Shown: one piece after another, positions 1 through 8,823 of the stretch | Numbering within the stretch: the stretch's first letter is position 1 | Layout of the letters: each line of letters opens with the position of its first letter | Source: an uncultured Woeseiaceae bacterium | GTDB taxonomy: Bacteria > Pseudomonadota > Gammaproteobacteria > Steroidobacterales > Woeseiaceae | DNA: 63,879 nucleotides | NCBI GenBank assembly: GCA_945787845.1 | Contig: CALZJH010000014.1 | Location: forward strand, 1 to 63,879 | Direction: 5' to 3' | Position numbers and translations under genes: made by a program | Notes under the pieces: model-generated | Seen by the model: the letters and a program-made list of their open reading frames with translations, nothing else | Told to the model about the DNA's origin: nothing | Databases searched by the model: none

Positions 1-459
1 CCGATTGAGGAGGGTCTGCGATACGACGTCTACCTGCTCGAGGGTGAAACAAAGGTCGTTACCAGCTACGACGCTCAACCCGCGTTTCGTCTGCCTGTCG
101 GCAGCTACCGTGTCACCGTCCGTTACGGGAGCGCTAGCGTCGAAACGCCCGTTGAGGTCAAAGCGGGCGAAACCACTGAGGAGACGCTGGTATTGGGTGC
201 CGGATCCCTCAGATTGACAGCACTAACCAGGGAAGGGGCAGAACAGCCGATTGATGAAGGTCTGCGATACGACGTCTACCTGCTCGAGGGTGAAACAAAG
301 GTCGTTACCAGCTACGACGCTCAACCCACGTTTCGTCTGCCTGTCGGCAGCTACCGTGTCACTGTCCGGTATGGGAGCGCTAGCGTCGAAACGCCCGTTG
401 AGGTCAAAGCAGCGGAAACCACTGAGGAGACTCTGGTGTTGGGCGTGTTGCAGCGTTGA
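1..459 (+). CDS. C-terminal part of a protein built from near-identical 82-residue repeats (5' end outside window)
   Basis: The reading frame is open from the first base and stops at 457-459, so the gene begins upstream of the window. It encodes about 1.9 copies of an 82-residue unit containing GLRYDVYLLEGETKVVTSYD, a FRLPVGSYRVTV stretch and ETTEETLVLG. The strand-turn-strand pattern with the LPVGSYRVTV signature resembles PEGA-like or carboxypeptidase-regulatory-like beta-sandwich domains, which are extracytoplasmic and often sit at the end of VWA or surface proteins. The last unit ends directly in VLQR and stop. An internal ATG at 193 is only a methionine inside the repeat and should not be read as the start. 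Function is unknown; the beta-sandwich assignment is inference. Confidence 0.7.
   Translation, partial: PIEEGLRYDVYLLEGETKVVTSYDAQPAFRLPVGSYRVTVRYGSASVETPVEVKAGETTEETLVLGAGSLRLTALTREGAEQPIDEGLRYDVYLLEGETKVVTSYDAQPTFRLPVGSYRVTVRYGSASVETPVEVKAAETTEETLVLGVLQR
1..459 (+). repeat. 246-bp in-frame tandem repeat
   Basis: The sequence beginning CCGATTGAGGAGGGTCTG at position 1 recurs at 247 as CCGATTGATGAAGGTCTG. Over the roughly 210 shared bases I count about a dozen differences, many of them silent. The period of 246 bp is exactly 82 codons, so copy number can change without breaking the frame. More copies probably lie upstream of the window. Confidence 0.9.
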
Positions 460-812
460 TCCGTCGAGTTGCTGGATTTTCCGTATAACGTAATCATTAG
501 GGTTCGCAATTTTACTTTTATTATCAATGAATTGAAGCACTAAGTTAAACTATGATCTGTGAGGAATCACACATTCTCGTGTAACGAGGAAGAGGGCAGC
601 TGGTTAAACCCCTGCATAACAATGCCTTGATCAGAATACACATTGTCATTTTCGCGTTGTCAGGTGGCTGCTATACACCCAGGCCCGGGTATGCGCATGA
701 TATTGTCCTGAGCGACTGTAGATAACCCGAACAAGACGCTCACAAGGTTCACTCAGAGAACTGATTGTTCGAAATTCGATTTGACCCGGGCAAATTGAAA
801 CAGGACCGCACG
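460..812. other. Gene-free interval of about 350 bp
   Basis: I see no convincing coding frame. The interval is more AT-rich than its surroundings just after the repeat gene (about 475-560). It holds a short hairpin (CTCGT/ACGAG near 575-588) and a CRP-like half-site pair with the wrong spacing (see rejected items). It presumably contains the terminator of the upstream gene and the promoter of the downstream one, but I cannot place either. Confidence 0.5.
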
Positions 813-1520
813 ATGATTCTTCGACGCCTTATCAAGCATTTCCGACACCAGGATTGGACGGTCATTGCGATTGAATTCGTCATTCTTGTTGCCGGTGTTT
901 TTATCGGAATCCAGGTTTCGAACTGGAATGACGACCGCGCTACGCGTCAGCGCGAAGAGCTTCAGATTGAGCGCCTTATGAGCGAGTTCCTGGAAATCGA
1001 GGAGGCGTTAGTAGAGTTGGAAGACAGTCTGGCGCGCTACATTAGTGCTACACGCTCTTTAATAGTAATGGTGAATGACAAACGGGAAGTCGACGATGAT
1101 ATCGTCCGGGATTGGCTTGCCGATACCGGAAATCTGGGCCGTCCGGTTTCGCAGTCCGCAACGTATTTGCAACTGGTGGCAAGCGGCGATTTGGCGATTA
1201 TCACAGACGAGGAGTTACGTAATAGTCTTGTCATCTTTGACCAAGCGGTGCAGCGAAACGCATTCTTATACCCGGCAACATTAAACGTCATTCTTGAGCA
1301 GGTTCCAATAACCGAATTTGTCCATTGGGACTATTCCGGCCAGTCGGGGGCCGACTTTTCGAAAGATGCCATTGTCAGTTTTGACAGGGAGCTGCTCTCT
1401 ACCTCGGAACCAAGCCTTGAGGTTCTTTTCGTCATGCAAAGGAACCTTCGAAGAGCAGTTACTGAACAACTAGAATCTTCGCGCAACGTAATCGCGGTAA
1501 TAGAGAAGGCAGGACAATGA
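813..1520 (+). CDS. Single-pass membrane protein, DUF6090-like
   Basis: A 235-residue protein with a short basic N-terminus (MILRRLIKHFRHQDW) and one transmembrane helix at about residues 17-36 that ends in GVFIGIQVSNWND. A mostly helical, charged extracytoplasmic domain follows. The membrane-helix signature (IEF-VI-V-GVFIG-Q--NWN) is typical of the DUF6090-type family, whose function is unknown. The frame can be extended to a TTG at 765, but the ATG at 813 places the basic residues directly before the helix and is preferred. A protein with the same architecture lies at 16106-16795. No partner genes are adjacent. Family assignment rests on the motif alone. Confidence 0.65.
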   Translation: MILRRLIKHFRHQDWTVIAIEFVILVAGVFIGIQVSNWNDDRATRQREELQIERLMSEFLEIEEALVELEDSLARYISATRSLIVMVNDKREVDDDIVRDWLADTGNLGRPVSQSATYLQLVASGDLAIITDEELRNSLVIFDQAVQRNAFLYPATLNVILEQVPITEFVHWDYSGQSGADFSKDAIVSFDRELLSTSEPSLEVLFVMQRNLRRAVTEQLESSRNVIAVIEKAGQ

Positions 1521-1548
1521 GCTTCAGAAGAAAGCCCTATAAGGCAGA

Positions 1549-3288
1549 TCAGTGCGTAAGCCCGCGTTGCTCCAAATCGACGTAGCGAAGGTAGTGTTTA
1601 CCGAGTGAGACGATGTCGCCGTGCTTGAGGGTGGCTTGTTTGACCTTACTCTGATTTACCAGCACTCCATTCTTGCTGCCGTGGTCTTCGATGGTCAAGC
1701 CTTCGGCATCTGTCTGCAGAACTGCGTGCAGGCGGCTGATGACATCGTCGTTGATGCGGATATCGCTCGACGCCGAACGACCGATCGTCGTAACCGGCTT
1801 CGAAATCGCGTACACAGTCCGACCGGGGTCCGAGAGAGCAACCAGCGCGTGACGTTGAGATTCCGCGACGGAGTCGTAGAGTCCACTGTCATCTATAGCG
1901 TGCTTTCCGAGGCGTACGCCCTCCAGGTCGCGATCTGAGAAATCGAGCTTCGTCTCAGTATGCTCGTTGGCTTCTGCGTCCATGCTTCGGCTCAGCTGAT
2001 TCAGCTGCTCGGCATTTGCGTTGAAGCCGGCGATAATCTCGTTTCGCAATTCAAGCTCTGTCTCGAGAGTCGAGATTCGCTCCTTCTGCGCGGTGCTCTC
2101 ATTGAGCAGCTCTGCAGATACCTGCTCGGCAGCATCGAGCTTCTCAACGAGCACACGTGTGTCGGCCCGATCGTCGTCGAGCGACTCGGTCAGTTGATCT
2201 CGTTCCGCCTGAAGTTGCGCGACCTCCTGCTGCAGCTCATTGATCGCTTTTCTATTCGTCTGTTGTTCTTCCTCAATATGGGTCTTGACCGCCTCGAATT
2301 TGCTGATGTCGACCTCGAGACGACGGATTGACTCATCCTTCTCTGCGAGCGACGCCTTCAATGCTTTGAGCTCTTCTTTGCCAGCACTGCCGTCCGCCCG
2401 TTCGAGCTCTGCCTTGAGCTGTTCGATCTCAACGACGCGCTCTTGCAGGAGCTCTTGCGCTTCCAGCTGAGCCGCCCCACGTTCGCGATGGCGACCTTCG
2501 AGTTCTCCCGACTCGCGCTCGAGCTCGTTGATTCGGTTTTGGAGCGATTCGATCGTCGTGTTGCGCTCGTCAAAGCGACTTTCGCTACTGGCTAGTGCTG
2601 CTTCGAGGTTTGAAATTTCGGACTTGTGACTCTTGAGGGTCGCCTGTTGCTCGATCCATTTTTCGCGCCGTCCATCGACGTAGCTTTCGAGATCCTGGAG
2701 CTTGGCACGAAGGCTCGCTTGCGACGTGAATACCGCTTCCTTTTCAGCGCTCAACGTCGCTTCACTGGCTTGCGCATCCAGCAGAGACCGACGCAATTCT
2801 TCGATCTCGTGCTTCGCGGCCTCCAGACGATCCTCGAAAACTCCCGCGCGACTGTTTGCCTCGACTAGCGATCGCGAGACTGCAGTCATTTCTTCTTCGC
2901 GTTCGACTAACGCCAGCTCGAGCGAGGCGATCGTTGCATCACGATCGACAGTCGTAGCTTCGAGCGCGACGTTTTGTTGTTGCATCGATTCGAGATCGGC
3001 GACCAACCTGGCAAGCTCTGTCTCTTTCACTTCGACTTCGGCCTGCAGGTTCGCAGCGCGATGGTTGGCTTCGGTCAGGTTCTCATTCAGCAACTCCCAC
3101 CGATTCTGCAAGCGCTCGACTTCGCCTCGTACATCCATGATCGAGGTCGCGGCGCGGCTGACTGAGGCGCTGTCCGTCGCCCCGTCGGGGGTGTACTCGG
3201 CGATGTTGAAATCGGCCGAATCCAACATCGGCAGCTCTGCCGTGTCTTCATCGGTCATTATTTCAGGGTCAGAGACGTGTTCAGCCAT
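1549..3288 (-). CDS. Long coiled-coil protein with C-terminal FHA domain
   Basis: A 579-residue cytoplasmic protein. The N-terminal 50 or so residues are acidic and look disordered. About residues 55-460 are continuous heptad-rich coiled coil (Glu, Arg, Leu and Ala rich). The last 90 residues form a forkhead-associated domain with intact phosphothreonine-binding signatures: GRSASSDI, SRLHA and DHGSKNGVLVN. FHA domains bind phosphothreonine peptides, so a Ser/Thr kinase partner is expected, but none is in the window. A GTG start 17 codons upstream (3339) is open, but the ATG at 3288 has GGAG at the right spacing and is preferred. A perfect CRP-type palindrome lies 78-93 bp upstream. Possible roles are a polar scaffold or signalling adaptor; this is inference. 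Confidence 0.85.
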   Translation of the reverse strand: MAEHVSDPEIMTDEDTAELPMLDSADFNIAEYTPDGATDSASVSRAATSIMDVRGEVERLQNRWELLNENLTEANHRAANLQAEVEVKETELARLVADLESMQQQNVALEATTVDRDATIASLELALVEREEEMTAVSRSLVEANSRAGVFEDRLEAAKHEIEELRRSLLDAQASEATLSAEKEAVFTSQASLRAKLQDLESYVDGRREKWIEQQATLKSHKSEISNLEAALASSESRFDERNTTIESLQNRINELERESGELEGRHRERGAAQLEAQELLQERVVEIEQLKAELERADGSAGKEELKALKASLAEKDESIRRLEVDISKFEAVKTHIEEEQQTNRKAINELQQEVAQLQAERDQLTESLDDDRADTRVLVEKLDAAEQVSAELLNESTAQKERISTLETELELRNEIIAGFNANAEQLNQLSRSMDAEANEHTETKLDFSDRDLEGVRLGKHAIDDSGLYDSVAESQRHALVALSDPGRTVYAISKPVTTIGRSASSDIRINDDVISRLHAVLQTDAEGLTIEDHGSKNGVLVNQSKVKQATLKHGDIVSLGKHYLRYVDLEQRGLTH

Positions 3289-3365
3289 TTTGGAGTCTCC
3301 GTTAACTTCGGTACCGGACCCGTTTTCGCTATTCTTCACAGCGTTCTTCTTTTTTGTTGCCGTAG

Positions 3366-3381
3366 TGTGAATCAGATCACA
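3366..3381. promoter_or_regulatory. Predicted CRP/Vfr-type binding site
   Basis: TGTGAATCAGATCACA matches the TGTGA-N6-TCACA consensus of the CRP family with both half-sites intact. It lies 78-93 bp before the preferred ATG of the minus-strand FHA gene, a reasonable position for an activator site. Binding is inferred from sequence only. Confidence 0.55.
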
Positions 3382-3458
3382 GATCGCGCGATTTTGATGT
3401 GAACCAGGTCTCGAAGGAACAGGCGAACTGGGTTCTATGTAAAGTCACATCGCAACAT

Positions 3459-3474
3459 GGGCCACCGGTGGCCC
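3459..3474. promoter_or_regulatory. Perfect 16-bp GC-rich palindrome
   Basis: GGGCCACCGGTGGCCC is self-complementary over its full length. It stands between the FHA gene and the 3600-4166 gene. It may be an operator for a dimeric regulator or a cruciform; no regulator can be named. Confidence 0.4.
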
Positions 3475-3599
3475 GAGCGAGTGATATAAGCGTTTTATCA
3501 AAGACTTACGATTTTTTATTGAAGTAGTTTCGCCAATTTCTCAGGAGGCTAAGAAATCGGCCAATGTTAAGGCCCAACTTGGTGTCAATAGTTATGCAA

Positions 3600-4166
3600 C
3601 TAGCGACGCCCGCAGAGTATTACCCTGTATTCCTTAGGTTCGATAGTTACACAGGCTAAGGGCACGGGGTGTTTGCGATTACAACCAGGCGATCCTGGCT
3701 CCATCCCACCGTGATCGAGAATAGGGTCGTGGTCCGTGACGTAAACCCGAGCCCCCTCCAAGACCCTTGAGTGTGCTAACGGAGTTTGTTCAACGTCGTC
3801 GGCATTCGAAACCGGAATCGGATCAGCGTCCGACTCACAGTGCTCTACAACAACGTAGAGTCTGCTCGGACCCATCGGCAAATTGCACTTTTCTCGGATT
3901 TCGAGAAAGATCTCGTTTCCAGCACAGTCAATCGCCATCCCAGGCTCGACGAGCACTTCGCCATCGACTACAGACACGGACATTCCGAACACGACACCCC
4001 AACCATGCAGGTAACGATTGTGGCGCCGCTGTTTTCGTAGGAAGTATTCTTGCTCGGCTGTAAAATCCGCAGCGCTAAGTACCATCCCATACTGATACTT
4101 AATCCGCTTAAGTTGATTATCAGATGTCATGTTGGCTATCAGTGGCCTTGTGTTCGATCGTTGCAT
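3600..4166 (-). CDS. Orphan protein with a contractile-injection-system-associated N-terminal motif
   Basis: A 188-residue soluble protein without a signal peptide. Its N-terminal half reads IKYQYGMVLSAADF, EQEYFLRKQRRHNRYLHGWG, VVFGMSV and PGMAIDCAGNEI. I associate this pattern (G-L-DF--EQ-Y---K-R-HNR-LHG-GVV-G, then PG-AID--G-E) with uncharacterised proteins encoded in contractile injection or phage-tail-like loci. That link is from memory and not from a search. The C-terminal half carries several Cys and His residues (VEHCESD, GCNRKHPVPLAC). The start may instead be the ATG at 4130 (MTSDNQLKRIKY); neither has a strong ribosome-binding site. No sheath, tube or baseplate genes are nearby, so it is either an orphan or a different use of the fold. 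Confidence 0.6.
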   Translation of the reverse strand: MQRSNTRPLIANMTSDNQLKRIKYQYGMVLSAADFTAEQEYFLRKQRRHNRYLHGWGVVFGMSVSVVDGEVLVEPGMAIDCAGNEIFLEIREKCNLPMGPSRLYVVVEHCESDADPIPVSNADDVEQTPLAHSRVLEGARVYVTDHDPILDHGGMEPGSPGCNRKHPVPLACVTIEPKEYRVILCGRR

Positions 4167-4394
4167 GTCTGGCCGACCGATTGATGATAATCGGCCCTGT
4201 CTTTATGTCCAGTGTAACCCGTAAGGACCTAACGCACGGCCAGACTTGGCAGTATCTCCATTCAAGATGGCCCGCTGGCACTACCTTTTATTGAACGCGG
4301 ATGAAAACACGCTACTTCCCGGCAAAAGTCCAGGATCCCCGGGAAGTAGGGCAGCGGCACGAATCGGTCAAGATTTGTCGCTGAGCGTCGTGCC

Positions 4395-6428
4395 TCAATT
4401 CGGAGCTGGAAGCAGCGCCTTGATCTCTGAAGCCTTGGCGAAATCCCAGGCCGTATCGCCCTCGGCATCTCGCAGCGTCGTGTCGGCTCCCGCCTGAAGC
4501 AACTCACTAACGATACCGACGTGCCCCTGACCCGCGGCCAGCATCAAAGCAGTGCGGCCATCGTTGCTCTGCAGGTCGAATTGGGCGCCCGCTGTCAAAA
4601 GACGGTTAAAGACTTCGGCGTGCCCAAAAACAGCAGCGAGCATGAGCGGGGTAGATCCATCGATTGCTCTGAAATCGATGGGCGCGCCCGCGGAAAGGAG
4701 CAGCTCGACCACCTGAGGGTGACCCTTGCCGGAGGCGAAGTTTAGGGGCGAGGTATCGTTTGCCCCCGGCTGATCTACGCTAGCGCCGCTCTCGATCAGC
4801 GCCCGAGCGACCTCCAGCTGCCCATGAAATGCTGCGATGTGGAGGGGCCCATCCCCGACGTTGTTCTTCGCGTCCACATCGGCGCCTTGAGCGGCCAACA
4901 GCAGAACGATTTCGCCGGTTTCGGCAAAATGCAGAGCTGTGGCACCTTTGTTATTGCGCAAGGAGGTCTCCGCACCGGCATCGAGGAGCGCCATGACGAC
5001 ATCGTTGTGCTTCCCCATGGCGGCAAACATCAGCGCGCTGCGTCCATCCTTGGTCTGTGTATTCAGAGGTGACTGTGCCGCGATGAGTGCCTCGACGATG
5101 TCCATGTACCCAAATGCCGACGCGTAGATCAGGGCGTTTGCACCGTTCGGCATTTGCGTCTCGACCGGAGCACCTGTCGCAAGCAACAGATCGACGACTT
5201 CGGCGTGGCCTTTTTGCGCTGCCACGACGATTGAGCCGTTGTTGGACGTGCTCAGTGGATTCGCACCGCCTGCGAGAAGAGCCCTTACAGCCTCGGTGTG
5301 GCCGCCATCCGCGGCCATAAGAAGGGCGGTTCCACCAGCGTCGCTTTTCCCGTCAGGGACGGCGCCTCCGTCGAGCAACAACTGGACTACCTTGTGATGA
5401 CCATTCGATGCCGCCGCGATCAGGGCGGTGACGCCGGACTCATCCTTCTGATCGACATGGACCCCGCCGCGAAGCATGCGTGCCACTTCATTCTCGTCGC
5501 CAGCCGCTGCCGCCTCTACAATGCGATCATCGGCGGCCGCCGTTTGGTCCTCGTTCCCATCAAGACCCGCGATCCTCACGTCGTCCAGCAACGGCACCCG
5601 TCGGCCGGGCACTTTCTTCTGGTTGATGTCGACCGTCCCGGTGAGCGCAGATCTCACTGTTCCGGATACCTTGAACACTTTGAAAGGGTTCGCCATAGCG
5701 ACGCCACCGTCGCCCTCGACCGCAAATCCAGCTGGAGTACCACTCGGATTAACTGGAAATCCGTTCGGCTCTACACACTGAAAGGTCGAGATGACCTGGA
5801 GACTGTTACCTTCGCTGTCCACACTGTTGGTGATGCCGCGGAATTTCGCGGTAAAGGCTACCCGGCGGCCAATATAGGCGTTCACGTCCTCGTTCACCGC
5901 CCCGCAATTTGTCATGACTGGCGAATCGGCGGGACTGGGCGTTTCGGTGACGGCTGCTGTCGCGTCTTTGCCAGCGGGCGCCGTCGCAATTGGCGCCACC
6001 TCCGCTACGGAGTCGGACTGGGGCTCGAGTATTCTGAACTGCATGCATTCGTCTCGCAGTGGCGCGACAACGGCACGATATCCCTTCTTCTTTGGCAAGT
6101 TTTGAAAGTACTCGAAATTCCCAATCAGGATCGCTGCAGCATGATCCACTGAAGATGGGGGATAGAGCTCAGCTATGGAGGTTTGCAATTTCAGGCCCGC
6201 CGTCCGGGCAGTGATACGGCACTTCACTCTGTGGGTCCCGTTCTGCTCAACATCGACATAGACGAAGTAATCGTCAGTGCCTCCCCAGCCCTGAAAAATC
6301 CCCTCCAAGACAGGCGCCACGTTCCCATCAGTCTGATACCTTGGTGGCTCCTTCTCCTCTCCCGAAACGCATGCGGGAAAGATCAATCCGGCGCATAGAA
6401 TTGTTGCAATAGCAGTCGCGCGAAACAT
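4395..6428 (-). CDS. Secreted ankyrin-repeat protein
   Basis: A 677-residue protein. The N-terminal 25 residues form a signal peptide (MFRATAIATILCAGLIFPAC); the Cys does not sit in a good lipobox, so signal peptidase I processing is more likely. About residues 30-300 contain two unfamiliar segments, including a Thr/Ala-rich linker near 135-165. From about residue 305 to the end there are 11-12 ankyrin repeats of about 33 residues, with signatures such as GVTALIAAASNGHHKVVQLL and DGRTALMFAAM. Ankyrin repeats mediate protein binding, and the signal peptide places them in the periplasm or outside. Neighbours on both sides appear unrelated. Partner unknown. Confidence 0.85.
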   Translation of the reverse strand: MFRATAIATILCAGLIFPACVSGEEKEPPRYQTDGNVAPVLEGIFQGWGGTDDYFVYVDVEQNGTHRVKCRITARTAGLKLQTSIAELYPPSSVDHAAAILIGNFEYFQNLPKKKGYRAVVAPLRDECMQFRILEPQSDSVAEVAPIATAPAGKDATAAVTETPSPADSPVMTNCGAVNEDVNAYIGRRVAFTAKFRGITNSVDSEGNSLQVISTFQCVEPNGFPVNPSGTPAGFAVEGDGGVAMANPFKVFKVSGTVRSALTGTVDINQKKVPGRRVPLLDDVRIAGLDGNEDQTAAADDRIVEAAAAGDENEVARMLRGGVHVDQKDESGVTALIAAASNGHHKVVQLLLDGGAVPDGKSDAGGTALLMAADGGHTEAVRALLAGGANPLSTSNNGSIVVAAQKGHAEVVDLLLATGAPVETQMPNGANALIYASAFGYMDIVEALIAAQSPLNTQTKDGRSALMFAAMGKHNDVVMALLDAGAETSLRNNKGATALHFAETGEIVLLLAAQGADVDAKNNVGDGPLHIAAFHGQLEVARALIESGASVDQPGANDTSPLNFASGKGHPQVVELLLSAGAPIDFRAIDGSTPLMLAAVFGHAEVFNRLLTAGAQFDLQSNDGRTALMLAAGQGHVGIVSELLQAGADTTLRDAEGDTAWDFAKASEIKALLPAPN

Positions 6429-6477
6429 GGTCCGTCCTCTTTAGCGGTTTAACTACGGCAGTAGCAGCCTGTCTCTA

Positions 6478-8709
6478 TCAGTGTTGATCCCTGTCCAGCT
6501 GCGAGAACAAGAACGAATAGACGTCGGCGACCTCCGACAGCACCTGATCCCGGGTGGAACCGATACCGTGGCCGGCGTCAAACCTGATCCGCAGCAATAC
6601 CGGCGGGCCATCCTCGCCGTTGGCCGCCTGTAAGCTTGCCGCCATCTTGCCCGACATCCAGACGTTGACCCGGCTGTCGTTGTAGCCATGGGTGAGCAGC
6701 GTGGCCGGGTAGGTCACGTCTTGCCGAACATGGTGGTACGAACTCATTGCCAACAGGCCCTTGAAACCGTCCTCTTCGGAGACGGTACCGAACTCCTTGA
6801 TGTTGGGTACGCCATTGGTCGTAGTCTCAGCGCGGATTGCATCGAGCATGCCAACCCGAATCACTGCCGCGCCGAACAGGTCGGGCCGAGTGGTAATAGA
6901 TCGCCCGGCGAGAATACCGCCGGCGCTACCGCCCATAGGCGCCATGTGCGCCGGTGCGGTATAGCCTTTGTCCACGAGGTACTCAGCACAGGCAATCAGG
7001 TCCAGCCAGGTGTTGGGCTTGTTCGCCATTCGACCCGAGTAGTGCCATTCCTGTCCGTACTCACCGCCGCCACGCACATGGGCAATGGCAAAGACGCCAC
7101 CGCGTTCGAGCCACGCGAGCCTTGTTGGTGAAAAGAACACAGGCATGTGGATTCCGTAGCTCCCATAGCCGAGGACGATCGTGGGATTGCTGCCATCCAA
7201 TTCGAGATCGGCGCGGTGCAGAATCGACAGTGGGACCTGAGTGCCGTCGTGCGAAGAGACCAGCACCTCCTTCGCCACGAAGCCGTCGAGGTTATCGAAC
7301 TTGCCGACCGGGATCATGCCGGTGTCCGTAAACGTGCCGGCCCCGGGATCGTAGGCGTAGCGCACGCCCCCCTGGATCCATGAGGTTTCGTAGAGCAGGA
7401 TGCCGTCGACCTCAGGTGAGACCGACGAGATGTACCCCGCGCCCGCTCGTGGCGTGTTCAGCATGTCCGGTGTCTCGTCGGGTCCGACGCGCAACACCTT
7501 GTTCATGCCATCCTGTAAGGCTTCGACATAGACGGCATCCTTTGCAGCAACGACATCACTCAACACGATGTCGCCCGGGGCGATGACCACGTCGGCGGTG
7601 TCCAGGTCAGGTGCCGCCAGGTTGGTCTTGATGAGCTGGTAGCGCGGCGCGTCCTGCGCGGTCAGCAGATAGATGTCATCGTCCATCACGGCAAAGGCCG
7701 TCATCAGGTCTGCTTCTTCGGAGATTCGTACCCAGGGAATATCACCTGACAACAGTGAGTCCACGGGAGCGGTGAACAGTGAAATCTCATTGTTGTCGCC
7801 GTGCTTGACCTTGAGTACCGCGTGCTCTGAGTTCGGGGTCAGCCACAGGCTGGGGAAATCGGTGTCGAGCAAGGGCAGGCGATCCGAGAGTTCGTAAGCG
7901 GCGATCACAGGGTCCTCGCCCGGGTCCGTACCGAGTTCGTGATAGCGCACCATGGTCTGCTTATAGATCTCGGTCTCGGGGGCGTCTTCGGGCAGGTCGC
8001 GGCGTCGACTGTAGTAGAAGCCATCGCCATCGGCGGTCCACATGGGGCCGTTGTAGGCCGTCTCGATGTTATCGATAGGGGCATCCACGGCGTTGCCGGA
8101 AGCGATTTCCATGGTGTGGTAAGACGTCAGTTCCGAGCCGCCCTGGGCGAGACCGTAGGTCACGTAACTACCGTCCCATGACGGCATGTAGGCGTCCAGT
8201 GAATAGTGCTGCTCGCCTTTTGCGCCAAGAGTCTCCGGGTCGACAAGGAGCCGTGCGCTGTCGCTGTCAGCAGGGTGGTAGTAGAGCTTGCCCAGGTTTT
8301 CGCCGGCATTGCGACGCATATAGAACATGTCGCCATTGGCCAGCCGACGCACTCCGGACGTGGAGTAGGGCGCGCCCTGGTCGAGCTCAATCAGCCGCTC
8401 ATAAATCTCCTCGCGCATGGATAACCCGGCGAGCACCGATTCCGTGTACTCGGCCTGCCCCCTAAACCATTCGACAACTTCGGGCGCGTCCTGGTCCTCC
8501 ATGTAGCGATAGGGGTCGTCGACCTCGACGCCCCAATGCGTGTCGGTAGTATTTCCGATTCTTGCGATGGGGGCTGATGTGCCCGCCGTGGATTCGGCCG
8601 CCGAGTCAGACGAGGCTTGCTTGTTCGACTCATCCCCGCCACAGGCGGTGAGGATTGCCGATGCGAGCAGAGTGGATAGGATGAATTGCCAGTGACGATT
8701 TATTCGCAT
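6478..8709 (-). CDS. Prolyl oligopeptidase family (S9A) serine peptidase, lipoprotein
   Basis: A 743-residue protein. The N-terminus is a lipoprotein signal peptide ending in a good lipobox (AILTAC, then GGDESNK), followed by a Ser/Ala-rich tether. About residues 50-440 should form the seven-bladed propeller and the C-terminal third is the alpha/beta-hydrolase domain. The catalytic triad is visible: Ser595 in GGSAGG, Asp678 in HGYNDSRVN and His714 in DAGHG. S9A enzymes cleave short peptides after proline; oligopeptidase B relatives prefer basic residues, and the exact specificity cannot be read here. The frame opens 13 codons earlier, but the ATG at 8709 starts the signal peptide directly. 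It probably degrades imported peptides in the periplasm. Confidence 0.9.
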   Translation of the reverse strand: MRINRHWQFILSTLLASAILTACGGDESNKQASSDSAAESTAGTSAPIARIGNTTDTHWGVEVDDPYRYMEDQDAPEVVEWFRGQAEYTESVLAGLSMREEIYERLIELDQGAPYSTSGVRRLANGDMFYMRRNAGENLGKLYYHPADSDSARLLVDPETLGAKGEQHYSLDAYMPSWDGSYVTYGLAQGGSELTSYHTMEIASGNAVDAPIDNIETAYNGPMWTADGDGFYYSRRRDLPEDAPETEIYKQTMVRYHELGTDPGEDPVIAAYELSDRLPLLDTDFPSLWLTPNSEHAVLKVKHGDNNEISLFTAPVDSLLSGDIPWVRISEEADLMTAFAVMDDDIYLLTAQDAPRYQLIKTNLAAPDLDTADVVIAPGDIVLSDVVAAKDAVYVEALQDGMNKVLRVGPDETPDMLNTPRAGAGYISSVSPEVDGILLYETSWIQGGVRYAYDPGAGTFTDTGMIPVGKFDNLDGFVAKEVLVSSHDGTQVPLSILHRADLELDGSNPTIVLGYGSYGIHMPVFFSPTRLAWLERGGVFAIAHVRGGGEYGQEWHYSGRMANKPNTWLDLIACAEYLVDKGYTAPAHMAPMGGSAGGILAGRSITTRPDLFGAAVIRVGMLDAIRAETTTNGVPNIKEFGTVSEEDGFKGLLAMSSYHHVRQDVTYPATLLTHGYNDSRVNVWMSGKMAASLQAANGEDGPPVLLRIRFDAGHGIGSTRDQVLSEVADVYSFLFSQLDRDQH

Positions 8710-8823
8710 TGTTGGGTACCAATGGAGGCGCGGTGACGATGACAGCATACACCGTCAGCAAAGGCGCTTCTCGTCGCCAATTGGGTACCGGCAAGCGTAT
8801 ATTGACGGCATCCCGGCGTCCAA

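Larger units (their letters stand above)
3289..3599. other. Gene-free interval upstream of the FHA gene
   Basis: About 310 bp without a convincing gene. It contains a CRP-type site, a 16-bp perfect palindrome, and a wider inverted pair (GATGTGA near 3395 and TCACATC near 3445). This density of symmetric sites suggests a regulated promoter region for the FHA gene. The 3480-3600 part is AT-rich and shows nothing I can name. Confidence 0.5.

Noticed and set aside
1..459. CRISPR-like or satellite repeat
   Set aside because: The 246-bp units are coding, in frame and without spacers.
558..571. TGTGAGGAATCACA as a CRP site
   Set aside because: The half-sites are separated by 4 bases; the CRP family requires 6.
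2702..3370. 222-codon Ser/Ala-rich frame on the plus strand
   Set aside because: It is antisense to the coiled-coil part of the FHA protein, whose regular codon pattern leaves the opposite strand open. It has no family features.
5298..6152. 284-codon plus-strand frame
   Set aside because: Antisense to the ankyrin protein, no ribosome-binding site, low-complexity composition unlike a real protein.
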